Below are positions 8,934-17,500 of a DNA stretch of 62,149 nucleotides, piece by piece. Position 1 is the first letter of the stretch, and each line of letters starts with the position of its first letter. The notes beneath the pieces were generated by a model. It made no database searches. It saw only the letters and a list, made by a program, of their open reading frames with translations, and was not told the origin of the DNA. This stretch comes from Planctomycetota bacterium (GTDB lineage Bacteria; Planctomycetota; Phycisphaerae; UBA1845), in NCBI GenBank assembly GCA_016200265.1, contig JACQFE010000036.1:1-62149 (forward strand), written 5' to 3'. Position numbers and translations under genes: made by a program.

Positions 8934-10025
8934 ATGTCATTAGCCAATTTACCCCGAACCATCGAATGGATCGGCGAGCTTGATGGCTTCGTCCGAATGA
9001 TCGACCAGACCAAGCTGCCGGAATCTCTGGAATTCATTGCGTGCCGCGACGTGGCGTGCATGTGGCACGCGATCAAGAGGCTCATCGTGCGCGGGGCGCC
9101 GGCGATCGGAATCGCGGCGGCCATGGGCGCTGTGCTGGCCGTTCGAGAGGAAACCCTGTCCGCCGAGCGGCTTCTCTCGAAGCTCGATGAGACCTCCCGA
9201 TACCTCGCGTCCTCGCGCCCCACCGCCGTGAATCTCACCTGGGCCCTGACGCGAATGAAACAAAAAGCCCGGGCTTCGGCGGGCGAAGGCGCAAAGGCAA
9301 TCTGCACGCGCCTGCTCGATGAGGCCAAGCAAATCCGCGACGAGGATGAGGCCGCCTGTCGCGCGATCGGCCAGAATGGCCTCTCTCTCATCAAAGACGG
9401 TGCCCAAATCCTGACGCATTGCAATGCGGGAAGTCTCGCGACCGCCTATTACGGCACGGCCCTCGCCCCGATCTACACCGCCCACGAGGCGAGTCGTCGC
9501 GTCACAGTCTTCGCCGATGAGACGCGACCGTTGCTGCAAGGCGCAAGGCTCACCGCATGGGAGCTGCAACGGGCGGGCGTAGAGGTCCGAGTGCTTTGCG
9601 ACGGTGCTGCGGCCTCACTCTTGCAACGCGGCGAGATCGATCTGATCATCACCGGCGCGGATCGCATCGCCGCCAACGGTGACTCCGCCAACAAAATCGG
9701 CACGTATGGGTTGGCGGTGCTTGCCAAGGCCCACAAAGTTCCGTTTTACGTCGCCGCCCCTTCCAGCACGTTTGATTTGTCCATTCCGAGCGGTCAATCG
9801 ATTCCCATCGAGTATCGCGACGAGCATGAAGTGCGATCGGGCTTCGGACGCGCGACCGTGCCCGTCGGCGTGCCCTGCCTCAATCCGGCATTTGACGTCA
9901 CGCCTGCGCAACTGATCACGGGCATCATCACCGAGCGCGGGATCATCCGGCCTGTTGCTCGCGATGGAATCGCGGGCCTACTCCTGACCCTAACAACTGC
10001 GAATCGCACGCGGCTTGGACGCTAA
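8934..10025 (+). CDS. mtnA: S-methyl-5-thioribose-1-phosphate isomerase
   Basis: Converts methylthioribose-1-phosphate to methylthioribulose-1-phosphate in methionine salvage. 363 residues. It has RGAPAIGIAAAMG (residues 53-65), the catalytic Cys163 in LTHCNAGSLATAYYGTALAPI and the catalytic Asp243 in ITGADRIAANGDSANKIGTYG. It belongs to the eIF2B-alpha-like fold. The start is the ATG at 8934, because the frame before it has no family match. No other mtn genes lie nearby. A paralogous role as ribose-1-phosphate isomerase is possible but the MtnA motifs fit better. Confidence 0.92.
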   Translation: MSLANLPRTIEWIGELDGFVRMIDQTKLPESLEFIACRDVACMWHAIKRLIVRGAPAIGIAAAMGAVLAVREETLSAERLLSKLDETSRYLASSRPTAVNLTWALTRMKQKARASAGEGAKAICTRLLDEAKQIRDEDEAACRAIGQNGLSLIKDGAQILTHCNAGSLATAYYGTALAPIYTAHEASRRVTVFADETRPLLQGARLTAWELQRAGVEVRVLCDGAAASLLQRGEIDLIITGADRIAANGDSANKIGTYGLAVLAKAHKVPFYVAAPSSTFDLSIPSGQSIPIEYRDEHEVRSGFGRATVPVGVPCLNPAFDVTPAQLITGIITERGIIRPVARDGIAGLLLTLTTANRTRLGR

Positions 10026-10161
10026 GACCGCAATCATGGGCTCACGTGTTGGTGCTGGTTTCTTGCGGTCAATTCGAACCATTCTTGCAACCCGCGCAAC
10101 CCGAAGCGACAATAACCCCAGAGTAAGACTTTCATATGATCTGACCCAGGAGAGGATAACG

Positions 10162-11379
10162 ATGACACATCGCCTAACATTTCTGTGCTATGCGGCTATG
10201 ACCACCTTTGTGTTTGCCGATGACAACCAGTTCAAAGTACTTGAGCACGATGCCATGCGAATAGCGGTGCCTAAGGTCAAACTCGCCATGAAACAGGCGA
10301 TCGACACGGTGGGCAAGGAAGTGCCGAATGGAAGGCTGGTCGAGGCCGTCCTCGGACTGAAAGGCGAGACGCCGATCTTCGAGGTTGGATTCATCACGGA
10401 CGCAGGCTACACGGAAGTCACGGTGGACGCGGATTCAGCGAAGGTGTTAGGCAAATACAATGAGAAGCCCGACGCAAGCGAGGCGGCGGAATACAAGGCG
10501 CGAAGCAAGGCCGTCGCGGCGGCCACGAGTACATTGTTGCAGGCGCTCGACCTTGCGCTGAACGAAGTGAAAGGCGGCACGGCCGTTCATGCGAGTGCGG
10601 AGATCGAAAACGGCAAGCTGGGATACACGGTTGACGTCTTCGACGGCAAAAATTTTAAGGACGTAAAGGTCTCGCCGGATGGAAAAGTCATTGAAACAGT
10701 TGCTTCGAATGACGCCGGGCAATCGTGGATCTTCGATCGTGAGGAAGCCGGAAAGCCCCCGACTGGATGGAAATTCGGCTTTACGAATGCATCCGGCGGC
10801 AAGGCTCAGTGGATGGTGACAAAAGATGCCGATTCTCCGACGGGGCCGAACGTGCTTACGCTTTCGGCACAAAGCGGATCCGGAACTTTCAATGTCGCGC
10901 TGGTGGAGAATACGACCTACAAGGACGTCAACCTGCGCACGCGGATCCGGCCCAATAGTGGAAAGGAAGATCAGGGCGGCGGATTGATCTGGCGGGCCAA
11001 GGACGAGAACAATTATTATCTTTGTCGCATGAATCCGCTGGAGAGCAATTTTCGAGTGTATAAGGTCACGAACGGGAAGCGGGATCAATTGCAGGACTCG
11101 ACGTTTAAGGCGGAGTCCGGCAAGTGGTATGTGCTGCGGGCGAAGATGGTGGGGAATCATATCATGTGTTTCGTCGGTGATAAGAAAATGCTCGATGTCA
11201 CCGACGACATGTTGAAGGATGCGGGAATGATCGGTTTGTGGTCGAAGGCCGACGCGTCGTCGTCGTTCGACAACGTCGCGGTCCAGCCCGCGCAGCCGAA
11301 TGCATCCGACTCCGTATCCAAAGCAACCGGTTCTTCAGAGAAAAAGGGAAATGATGAGGATGACGACGATGATGACTAA
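10162..11379 (+). CDS. Secreted PepSY-like and LamG/DUF1080-like protein with poly-Asp tail
   Basis: 405 residues. ATG preceded by AGGAGAGG. The signal peptide is MTHRLTFLCYAAMTTFVFA. Residues about 20-180 form two PepSY-like repeats (AMKQAIDTVGKEVPNGRLVEAVLG, ALNEVKGGTAVHASAEIENGKLG). Residues about 195-375 form a concanavalin/LamG-like jelly roll (LRTRIRPNSGKEDQGGGLIWRAKDENNYY, GMIGLWSKADASSSFDNVAV), the fold seen in DUF1080 proteins. The tail is acidic (NDEDDDDDD). Its 3' end overlaps the start of the next gene by eight bases, so the two are probably translationally coupled. PepSY suggests binding or inhibition of a partner, and LamG suggests glycan binding; both are family-level inference. 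Confidence 0.75.
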   Translation: MTHRLTFLCYAAMTTFVFADDNQFKVLEHDAMRIAVPKVKLAMKQAIDTVGKEVPNGRLVEAVLGLKGETPIFEVGFITDAGYTEVTVDADSAKVLGKYNEKPDASEAAEYKARSKAVAAATSTLLQALDLALNEVKGGTAVHASAEIENGKLGYTVDVFDGKNFKDVKVSPDGKVIETVASNDAGQSWIFDREEAGKPPTGWKFGFTNASGGKAQWMVTKDADSPTGPNVLTLSAQSGSGTFNVALVENTTYKDVNLRTRIRPNSGKEDQGGGLIWRAKDENNYYLCRMNPLESNFRVYKVTNGKRDQLQDSTFKAESGKWYVLRAKMVGNHIMCFVGDKKMLDVTDDMLKDAGMIGLWSKADASSSFDNVAVQPAQPNASDSVSKATGSSEKKGNDEDDDDDD

Positions 11380-12397
11380 ACGTCTATGGTTAAGTCAATT
11401 GGGAATTGGTGCGTTCATCGCTTGTGTCCTGGCATGGTCGGGATCGCCGGTGATTTGCTTCGCAGGAGGAGAAGCCTCGTCGTGGACGCTGGAACAACCC
11501 ATTTCGCTGGAAGGGGTCAAGGGTGAATTCGATCACTTCGCGTTGGATGCCTCCAAGCGGCGGCTGTTCCTTGCCGCTTCCGAAAATGGCACGGTGGAAG
11601 TCATTGATCTTGCATCGGGGAAGAAATCGCAGGCGATTGCAGGGTTGAAAGAACCGCATGGCGTCTTGTACATCCCCGACACGAAGGAGTTGGTCGTTAC
11701 TTCCGGCGGCGACGGCAAGTGCATCTTCTATGATGAATCACTCAAGCCGGTCGCGACGATCGACGGCATGCCGGACGCCGACAATCTTCGCTATGACGCG
11801 AAAACCAAGCGGGTCTTTGTCGCTTATGGCGAAGGCGCGATCGCGGTCATTGATGCGACCACGCACAAGAAAGTCGGGGAGATCGCTCTTCAAAAGCATC
11901 CCGAAGCATTCCTGTTGGAATCAAACGGCCCGCGTATTTTCGTTGACGTGCCCGATACGCAGGATGTCGTTGTGCTCGACCGGGAAAAGCTCTCCGTGAT
12001 CGGAAAATGGCCCATCAAGGCGCAGCAAAATTTCCCGCTTGCGGCTGATGAAGCCGGTCATCGACTGTTCGTTGTCTGCCGCAAGCCGGCCAAGCTCTTT
12101 GTTCTCGATACGGAATCGGGCAAGACAATCACCAGCGTCAATTGCGCCGGCGACGCCGACGACGTGTGGTTCGACGCTGCGAGCAAGCGCATCTATGTGT
12201 CAGGCGGCGAAGGCCATATCAGCGTGTTCGAGTCAACTGGCACCGATACGTACAAAGAAGTCGCAAAGGTCCCGACATTCAAGGGCGCAAAGACCTCATT
12301 CTTCGTCCCGGAGACTCGCACGTTTTATGTCGCGGTTCCGCCACATGGAAAAAAGGCGGCACGAGTGGACGTCTATAAAATTGCGACGAAGCCATGA
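11372..12397 (+). CDS. Exported YncE-like beta-propeller protein
   Basis: 341 residues from the ATG at 11372 (MTKRLW); several ATGs from 11351 on are alternatives, all overlapping the preceding gene. A signal peptide or anchor (LSQLGIGAFIACVLAWSGSP) is followed by about six propeller blades of the YncE/lactonase type. Each has a strand such as GTVEVIDLASGKKSQAIAG, GAIAVIDATTHKKVGEIAL or KLFVLDTESGKTITSVNC. No enzymatic residues are evident; YncE-type propellers usually bind ligands or proteins in the periplasm. It forms a run with the PepSY/LamG protein upstream and the Sec-type thioredoxin 74 bases downstream. Confidence 0.78.
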   Translation: MTKRLWLSQLGIGAFIACVLAWSGSPVICFAGGEASSWTLEQPISLEGVKGEFDHFALDASKRRLFLAASENGTVEVIDLASGKKSQAIAGLKEPHGVLYIPDTKELVVTSGGDGKCIFYDESLKPVATIDGMPDADNLRYDAKTKRVFVAYGEGAIAVIDATTHKKVGEIALQKHPEAFLLESNGPRIFVDVPDTQDVVVLDREKLSVIGKWPIKAQQNFPLAADEAGHRLFVVCRKPAKLFVLDTESGKTITSVNCAGDADDVWFDAASKRIYVSGGEGHISVFESTGTDTYKEVAKVPTFKGAKTSFFVPETRTFYVAVPPHGKKAARVDVYKIATKP

Positions 12398-12471
12398 CTA
12401 CAATAGGTGTCTGAGGTCGGGGATTTTCGGTGGATTCGGCGCTGCATGAGTCTCACATGGAAAGGATGATG

Positions 12472-13002
12472 ATGCGAACGGTGATTTATTGGAGTGCAAT
12501 GGCAAGCTTGGTTGGCCTCGCCGGTTGTGCGACTATGTCAGCAGACCAGCGCAAGCTAGACGTAGAACTTCGTCACAAGCAGGCGCCGGATTTTGAATTG
12601 ACCGCCCTCGACGGCCCGAAGGTGAAACTCAGCGACTTTCGCGGCAAGCCGGTGGTGCTCGCATTTTGGGGATTCGGCTGACCGCCCTGCCGCGCGGAAG
12701 CACCGCACCTCAGCCAGTTGGCTGAAAAATACAAGGGCGATGGTCTCGTGGTGTTGGCCGTCAATGCATGGGATGAAGACAAAGACGTAGTCTCCAAGTT
12801 CGTCAACGAAAACAAACTCAAGCAGCGCGTGCTGCTCAACGGCCGTGACACATTCAAAGGGCCCTACGGCCAAAAGGCCATTCCCGTCGTGCTTTGGGTC
12901 GACCGCTCCGGAAAAATCGTCCGCACGCACATCGACTTTGCGGAGAAGGATGCGGCGGCGCTCGACGACTCCACGGCCAAACTCGTGGCAGGCAAGAATT
13001 GA
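12472..13002 (+). CDS. Probable selenoprotein: TlpA-like thioredoxin lipoprotein (TGA read as Sec)
   Basis: Read through the TGA at 12679-12681, this is a complete 176-residue TlpA/redoxin-type protein. The lipoprotein signal is MRTVIYWSAMASLVGLAGC (lipobox LAGC). The N-terminal redoxin strand is APDFELTALDGPKVKLSDF, and PVVLAFWGFG runs up to the active site. The TGA falls exactly where TlpA proteins have the first cysteine of WCxxC, giving U-P-P-C (residues 70-73) followed by RAEAPHLSQLAEKY. The frame then stays open with normal fold features: GLVVLAVNAWDED, the cis-proline strand KAIPVVLWVDRSGKIV and a C-terminal helix. A hairpin of the bacterial SECIS kind lies 28 bases downstream. AAAGGA precedes an ATG cluster; I use the last one. 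The alternative is a stop mutation, but conservation of everything downstream argues against it. Confidence 0.8.
12710..12725 (+). promoter_or_regulatory. Candidate bacterial SECIS hairpin
   Basis: A perfect six-pair stem, TCAGCC (12710-12715) and GGCTGA (12720-12725), closes an AGTT tetraloop. The loop begins 34 bases after the TGA and has G at its second position; both fit the general description of bacterial SECIS elements (an apical loop with an early G, roughly 16-37 bases from the codon). A second, weaker hairpin (GCGG 12694-12697, CCGC 12703-12706) lies in between. The TGA itself sits in another GGCTGA (12676-12681) that could also pair with the 5' arm. Confidence 0.6.
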
Positions 13003-13030
13003 TGGATGCGGCATCTGGATCAAGTTGTCC

Positions 13031-13101
13031 GTCATTCTGAGCGAAGTGAAGAATCTGTTTTGCAGAGATTCTGAGCCTTTGTGATCCACGCTCAGAATGA
13101 C
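13031..13101. repeat. GTCATTCTGAG-type palindromic repeat
   Basis: GTCATTCTGAGCG (13031-13043) and its exact reverse complement (13089-13101) flank GAAGAATCTG/AGATTCTGAG text. This is a well-known kind of dispersed palindromic element in bacterial genomes. A diverged relative lies at 48095-48170. It lies between the 3' ends of the selenoprotein gene and rsgA and may serve as a bidirectional stem structure. Confidence 0.7.
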
Positions 13102-13148
13102 GAAAACCGTTGTCGGCAAGGCTGGAATAACCTGGGGCCGAGCTTTAT

Positions 13149-14318
13149 TCAGTATCGCCGCTGGGCAGAAGCGTCCTCATACAATTCGACGTAGCTTGCA
13201 TAGCGGTCGGGGTGAATTTCTCCGGCATTGACGGCGTCTTTGATCGCGCAAGGCTCTTCGTGCGTGTGCGAGCAATCGGGGAACTTACAGCCGGCCACTC
13301 GATCGATGAATTCCACGAAATATGCCTCCAACTCCTGCGCTGGCACGAGCGTCATATCGAACGATCGAATGCCGGGCGTGTCGACGACGTAGCCGCCGCC
13401 CGTGAGACCGTACAAAATCGCCGTCGTCGTCGTGTGCTTTCCTTTGCCGCTTTGTTCGCTGATGACTGCAGTTTTCAAAGCGAGTCCGGGCTGCACGGAA
13501 TTGAGCAAAGAACTCTTGCCCACGCCGCTTTGTCCGGCGATCACGCTCGATTTTCCGTGAAGAAAATCTCGCAGAACATTCACGCCGACGCCGCTCGCAG
13601 CGCTGATGCGAATCGTGCGATAGCCCAGCGATTCATAGCGATCGAGAATCGAGCCGGCCACATCGTCCACGTCCAGATCGATCTTGTTCATGCAGATGAT
13701 CGGCACGATGTCGCCGAATAGCGCGGAGACGATGTAGCGGTCGATGAGATGCGGCTTGGGCCAGGGATCATTGGCCGAGCTGACGATGACGGCCTGATCG
13801 ACGTTGACGGCGATGATCTGCGTCCGCTTGCCCGAGCGGCGATGAAGGATTCCGTGTCGCGGTTCGACGGCCTCGATGGCGCCTTCGCGGCTGGCGGCAT
13901 CGGAGGATTCTTCGATGCGAAAGCGAACGAGATCGCCAACGGTGACGGAACTTCGTTCGTCGATGCGGCGCGTGCGCAGAATTCGGCGAATGGTGCAGGG
14001 AATCGTCGCGCCTTCGTGATCCACATCTGCGTAGAGGCCGCGCACCGCGAGGACAGTTCCCATCAGAACATCCGTCCGCAGTGCGGGATCGTCGTGAACG
14101 ATGATGGTTCGCTGTCGCGATTGATCGCCCTTGGCCACTACGCGTTCGGTCTGCGGAGCGTTGTGCGCTTGGTGTTCGGCGCTGCGGGACTTGCCGGTCC
14201 AGTCTTTGACCCGCGCCTTTGACGAGCGATTTCGCCGAAAGGGCACGCGCACCTTGCGCCCGCGCTTGTCCGGAACCTCTTCGCCGCTGCCTGCGGCGTT
14301 GTCTGCGTGACGAGCCAT
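13149..14318 (-). CDS. rsgA: Ribosome small-subunit-dependent GTPase A
   Basis: Circularly permuted GTPase that helps mature the 30S subunit. 389 residues from the ATG at 14318; a TTG twelve codons upstream is possible. A basic N-terminal tail (RGRKVRVPFRRNRSSKARVKDW) comes first. An OB-fold (about residues 75-145, VLMGTVLAVRGLYADVDHEGATIPCTIR) follows. The permuted G-motifs come in the order MNKIDL (G4), GQSGVGKSSLLN (G1), KGKHTTTTAIL (G2) and VVDTPGIRSF (G3). The C-terminal zinc site is CKFPDCSHTHEEPC. The basic extension is longer than in E. coli RsgA. Confidence 0.93.
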   Translation of the reverse strand: MARHADNAAGSGEEVPDKRGRKVRVPFRRNRSSKARVKDWTGKSRSAEHQAHNAPQTERVVAKGDQSRQRTIIVHDDPALRTDVLMGTVLAVRGLYADVDHEGATIPCTIRRILRTRRIDERSSVTVGDLVRFRIEESSDAASREGAIEAVEPRHGILHRRSGKRTQIIAVNVDQAVIVSSANDPWPKPHLIDRYIVSALFGDIVPIICMNKIDLDVDDVAGSILDRYESLGYRTIRISAASGVGVNVLRDFLHGKSSVIAGQSGVGKSSLLNSVQPGLALKTAVISEQSGKGKHTTTTAILYGLTGGGYVVDTPGIRSFDMTLVPAQELEAYFVEFIDRVAGCKFPDCSHTHEEPCAIKDAVNAGEIHPDRYASYVELYEDASAQRRY

Positions 14319-14580
14319 TAGTAAGGATTGTTCGGGGGATTGCCGTGCGGTCAACTCCGAGCCGTGGCATTCATGCTACGGGGTAGGGTAACTCTTCCAG
14401 AAATGGATTCCCGTTGAAATGAATGCGTGGGAGGATGCGCGCCCAATGCTCCGATCAACAATTGAATCTGCGAAAATCTGCGTCATTTGCGGTTTTGTCT
14501 TGGCGTTGCCCGTCGCTTGCGCTCTGGGTTCGGATAGTCACAAAGAGGATCTTCTCGTTCCCCTTCGGTCGTGACGACCC

Positions 14581-17500
14581 CTAGCTTCCTGCCGCCAGCG
14601 CTTCGGCCGTGTAGCCTTCGGGCAGGGGCTTGGCGAATTTGCACTTGGGATATTTGCTGCAACCGAGGAATGGGCCGGAGCGACCGGTGCGGATGAGCAT
14701 CGACTCGCCGCATTCGTCGCAGGCGATGTCCGTGGGCACGGGCTTGGGGCGTGCGGGCTGAGGCATTTCGATTTCGGCACGTTTCTTGGCTTCGCCGCGA
14801 AGATTGGCCACAAACGAGCACTTGGGATAACCCGTGCAACTGAAGTACGGGCCGAAGCGGCCGCTTTTCAAGATCACTTCCGAGCCGCAGTCGGGACATT
14901 TGAGCTTGTCTTCGGGCCAGACCTCGACCACCGGGCGACCGGTGCGCGTCCAGGCGAAACCCTTGGGTGGAGTGCCAAGCGTTGACACATCGACCTTGGC
15001 GGCGCCATTGCGGCCCGCGCCTTTGCCGGATTTCGCGGCGCGACTTGACTTGCCCGCGCGACCGTTCGTCTCCACCGGTGCATCGGGGACTTCACCGGCC
15101 TCATTCTTGGCTTTCAGTTCGTCGAGCTTTTCCATGGGCATGGCGTTGCGGCACTTGGGGAAACCCGAGCAGCTCAGGAACGGACCGCGACGGCTCTTGC
15201 GAATCACCACCGGCCGGCCGCACTTGTCGCAGCGCACGCCGGCGTCCTGCGGCTTGGGCTTCTCGATGAAGATGTCAGTCGGAACCGGCTTGATCGATTT
15301 GCACTTGGGATAGTTCGTGCAGCCGAAGAACGCCTTGCCGCGGCCCCATTTGACGGCCATCGGCGAGCCGCAATCCGAGCATTTTTCGTGAACATCTTCC
15401 GGCTTGACCTTGCGAAGCGCATTGCCGGCCTCATCGCATGGCAATGTGTTCGTGCAATCGGGATAGCCCGTACATCCGAGGAAAGACCCTAGTCGGCTCT
15501 TGCGAACGATCATCTCGCGGCCGCAGAGGGAGCACGGATGCTCGCCGACGATTTCGGGGATCGGTTTGCCATCTGCGTCCACGTTCATGGCCGCTCGACA
15601 TTCCGGGAATCCGGTGCAGGAAAGGAATCGCCCGTTCTTGCCGAGGCGATAGACCATCGGCTTGCCACACTCCTTGCAGGTGTATTCGCTGGGCTCGGCC
15701 CGAGACTTTTCCATGTCCACCTGTGCCTTGTCGAGTGAGGCCTTGAACGGCTCGTAGAATTCGCGAAGCACGTGGACCCAGTCGAGATGGGCTTCCTCGA
15801 TCTTGTCGAGCTCGTCTTCCATGTAGGAAGTGAACTTCACGTCCATGATGTCCGGGAAATGCTCAACGAGCCGCTGCGTGACGATTTCGCCGCGAGCAGT
15901 TGGGCGGAGCTTCTTCTCAATCAAGTCCACATAGCCGCGATCTTGGACGGTCTGGATGATGGCCGCATACGTACTTGGTCGACCGATGCCTTCGGCCTCG
16001 AGTTTTTTCACCAGCGCCGCTTCGGTATATCGCGCTGGCGGCGAGGTGTATTGCTGCTTTGGTTCGATGTGCAGTGGCGCGAGCGGTGCCCCGACTGCAA
16101 GTTCGGGTAATACGACATCGCCGTCATCCGAAATTCCCATGACGCGCTGGAAGCCGTCGAACACGAGACGGCGACCGGTTGCCTTAAACGTCGCTTCCGC
16201 GACCCCCCTGTGTCCCCCCTTATCAAGGGGGGAGGCATTGGGGTGCCCCAGCCCTTGGGCTGGGGGACTGATATTGGCGTTGATGAATACGGTCGTGCTG
16301 TCCCATTCGGCCGGCGTCATCTGGCACGCCACAAAGCGCCGCCAGATCAAATCATAGAGTTTAGCTTGTTCGGCAGTCAGAGAGTCACGCACGGCTTCCG
16401 GTGCGCGAGCAATGTCAGTGGGTCGAATGGCCTCGTGGGCTTCCTGTGCCCGCTTGGCCTGTGCGTAGAAATTCGGCTTGTCCGGCAGATATCGATCGCC
16501 GAACTGGTCGCCGATCATCTTGCGAACGGCGTTAATCGAATCCTGACTCAAGTTCGTGGAGTCGGTTCGCATGTAGGTGATCAAGCCGACCGGACCTTCG
16601 CTGCCGCCGATATCCACGCCTTCATACAACTGCTGAGCGATGCGCATCGTGCGCGATGGGCTGAAGCCAAGATAGCTGGACGCTGCCTGTTGGATCGAAG
16701 CGGTCGTGAACGGCGGATTGGGCCGCGAGGTCGTGCGACGCGTCTGCACATCGCTGACCTTGAATTCGGGTGAATTGGCTGAATCGAGGTGGCCGTGAAG
16801 CGTGACGGTCTTGAGTCCCTTGTCCTTATAAGGGGCGAAATCGGAATCCTCGCGCGAATCGAGAACAAATCCGAGCGACTGCGCCACTTTCATGGCCACA
16901 TCGGCATTGCGGGCGTCGAAATCCTCGCCGCCGACCTTCACCAATTCCGCGAAGATCGCGTGATGTTTGCTGAGCCAGGCGTTGCGGGTCTTGACTGAAT
17001 GCGATTCGCCGTCCTTGCCGTCGGCGATGAATTTCGCCCACGCCTGTCGATCGGCCAGTGCCTTAGCAACGTTCGTGCCGAAGCAACCGAGGATTTTCCA
17101 CGATTCCTCCGGCACGAACGCGCGAATTTCCTTTTCCCGCTCCACGATCAGTCTGACTGCAACGGACTGGACGCGACCGGCTGATAGCCCCTTGGCGATC
17201 TTCTGCTGGAGCAATGGGCTGAGCAGGTAGCCGACGATGCGGTCGAGGATTCGGCGGGCCTGTTGGGCATTCACCTTGTCCATATCCAGTGTGTGCGGCT
17301 CGGCAAAAGCAGCCTGGATGGCAGTCTTGGTAATTTCGTTAAAAACGACCCGCTTCGCTGTCTTCTCATCGAGATCCAACGCGTGTGCCAAATGCCAGGC
17401 GATCGCTTCTCCTTCGCGGTCAAGGTCGGTGGCGAGGTAGACGGTGCTGGCATGTTCGGCCGCTTTGCGAAGGCCGCTGACGGTTCTTCGTTTTTCGCTG

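Noticed and set aside
10070..10105. tRNA-like TTCGAACC
   Set aside because: No acceptor or anticodon stems can be drawn around it.
12430..12681. A short 83-residue lipoprotein ending at the TGA, with a separate gene starting at TTG 12718
   Set aside because: The break falls in the middle of the thioredoxin active site, and both parts are in one frame with continuous fold features; a single recoded protein explains it better.
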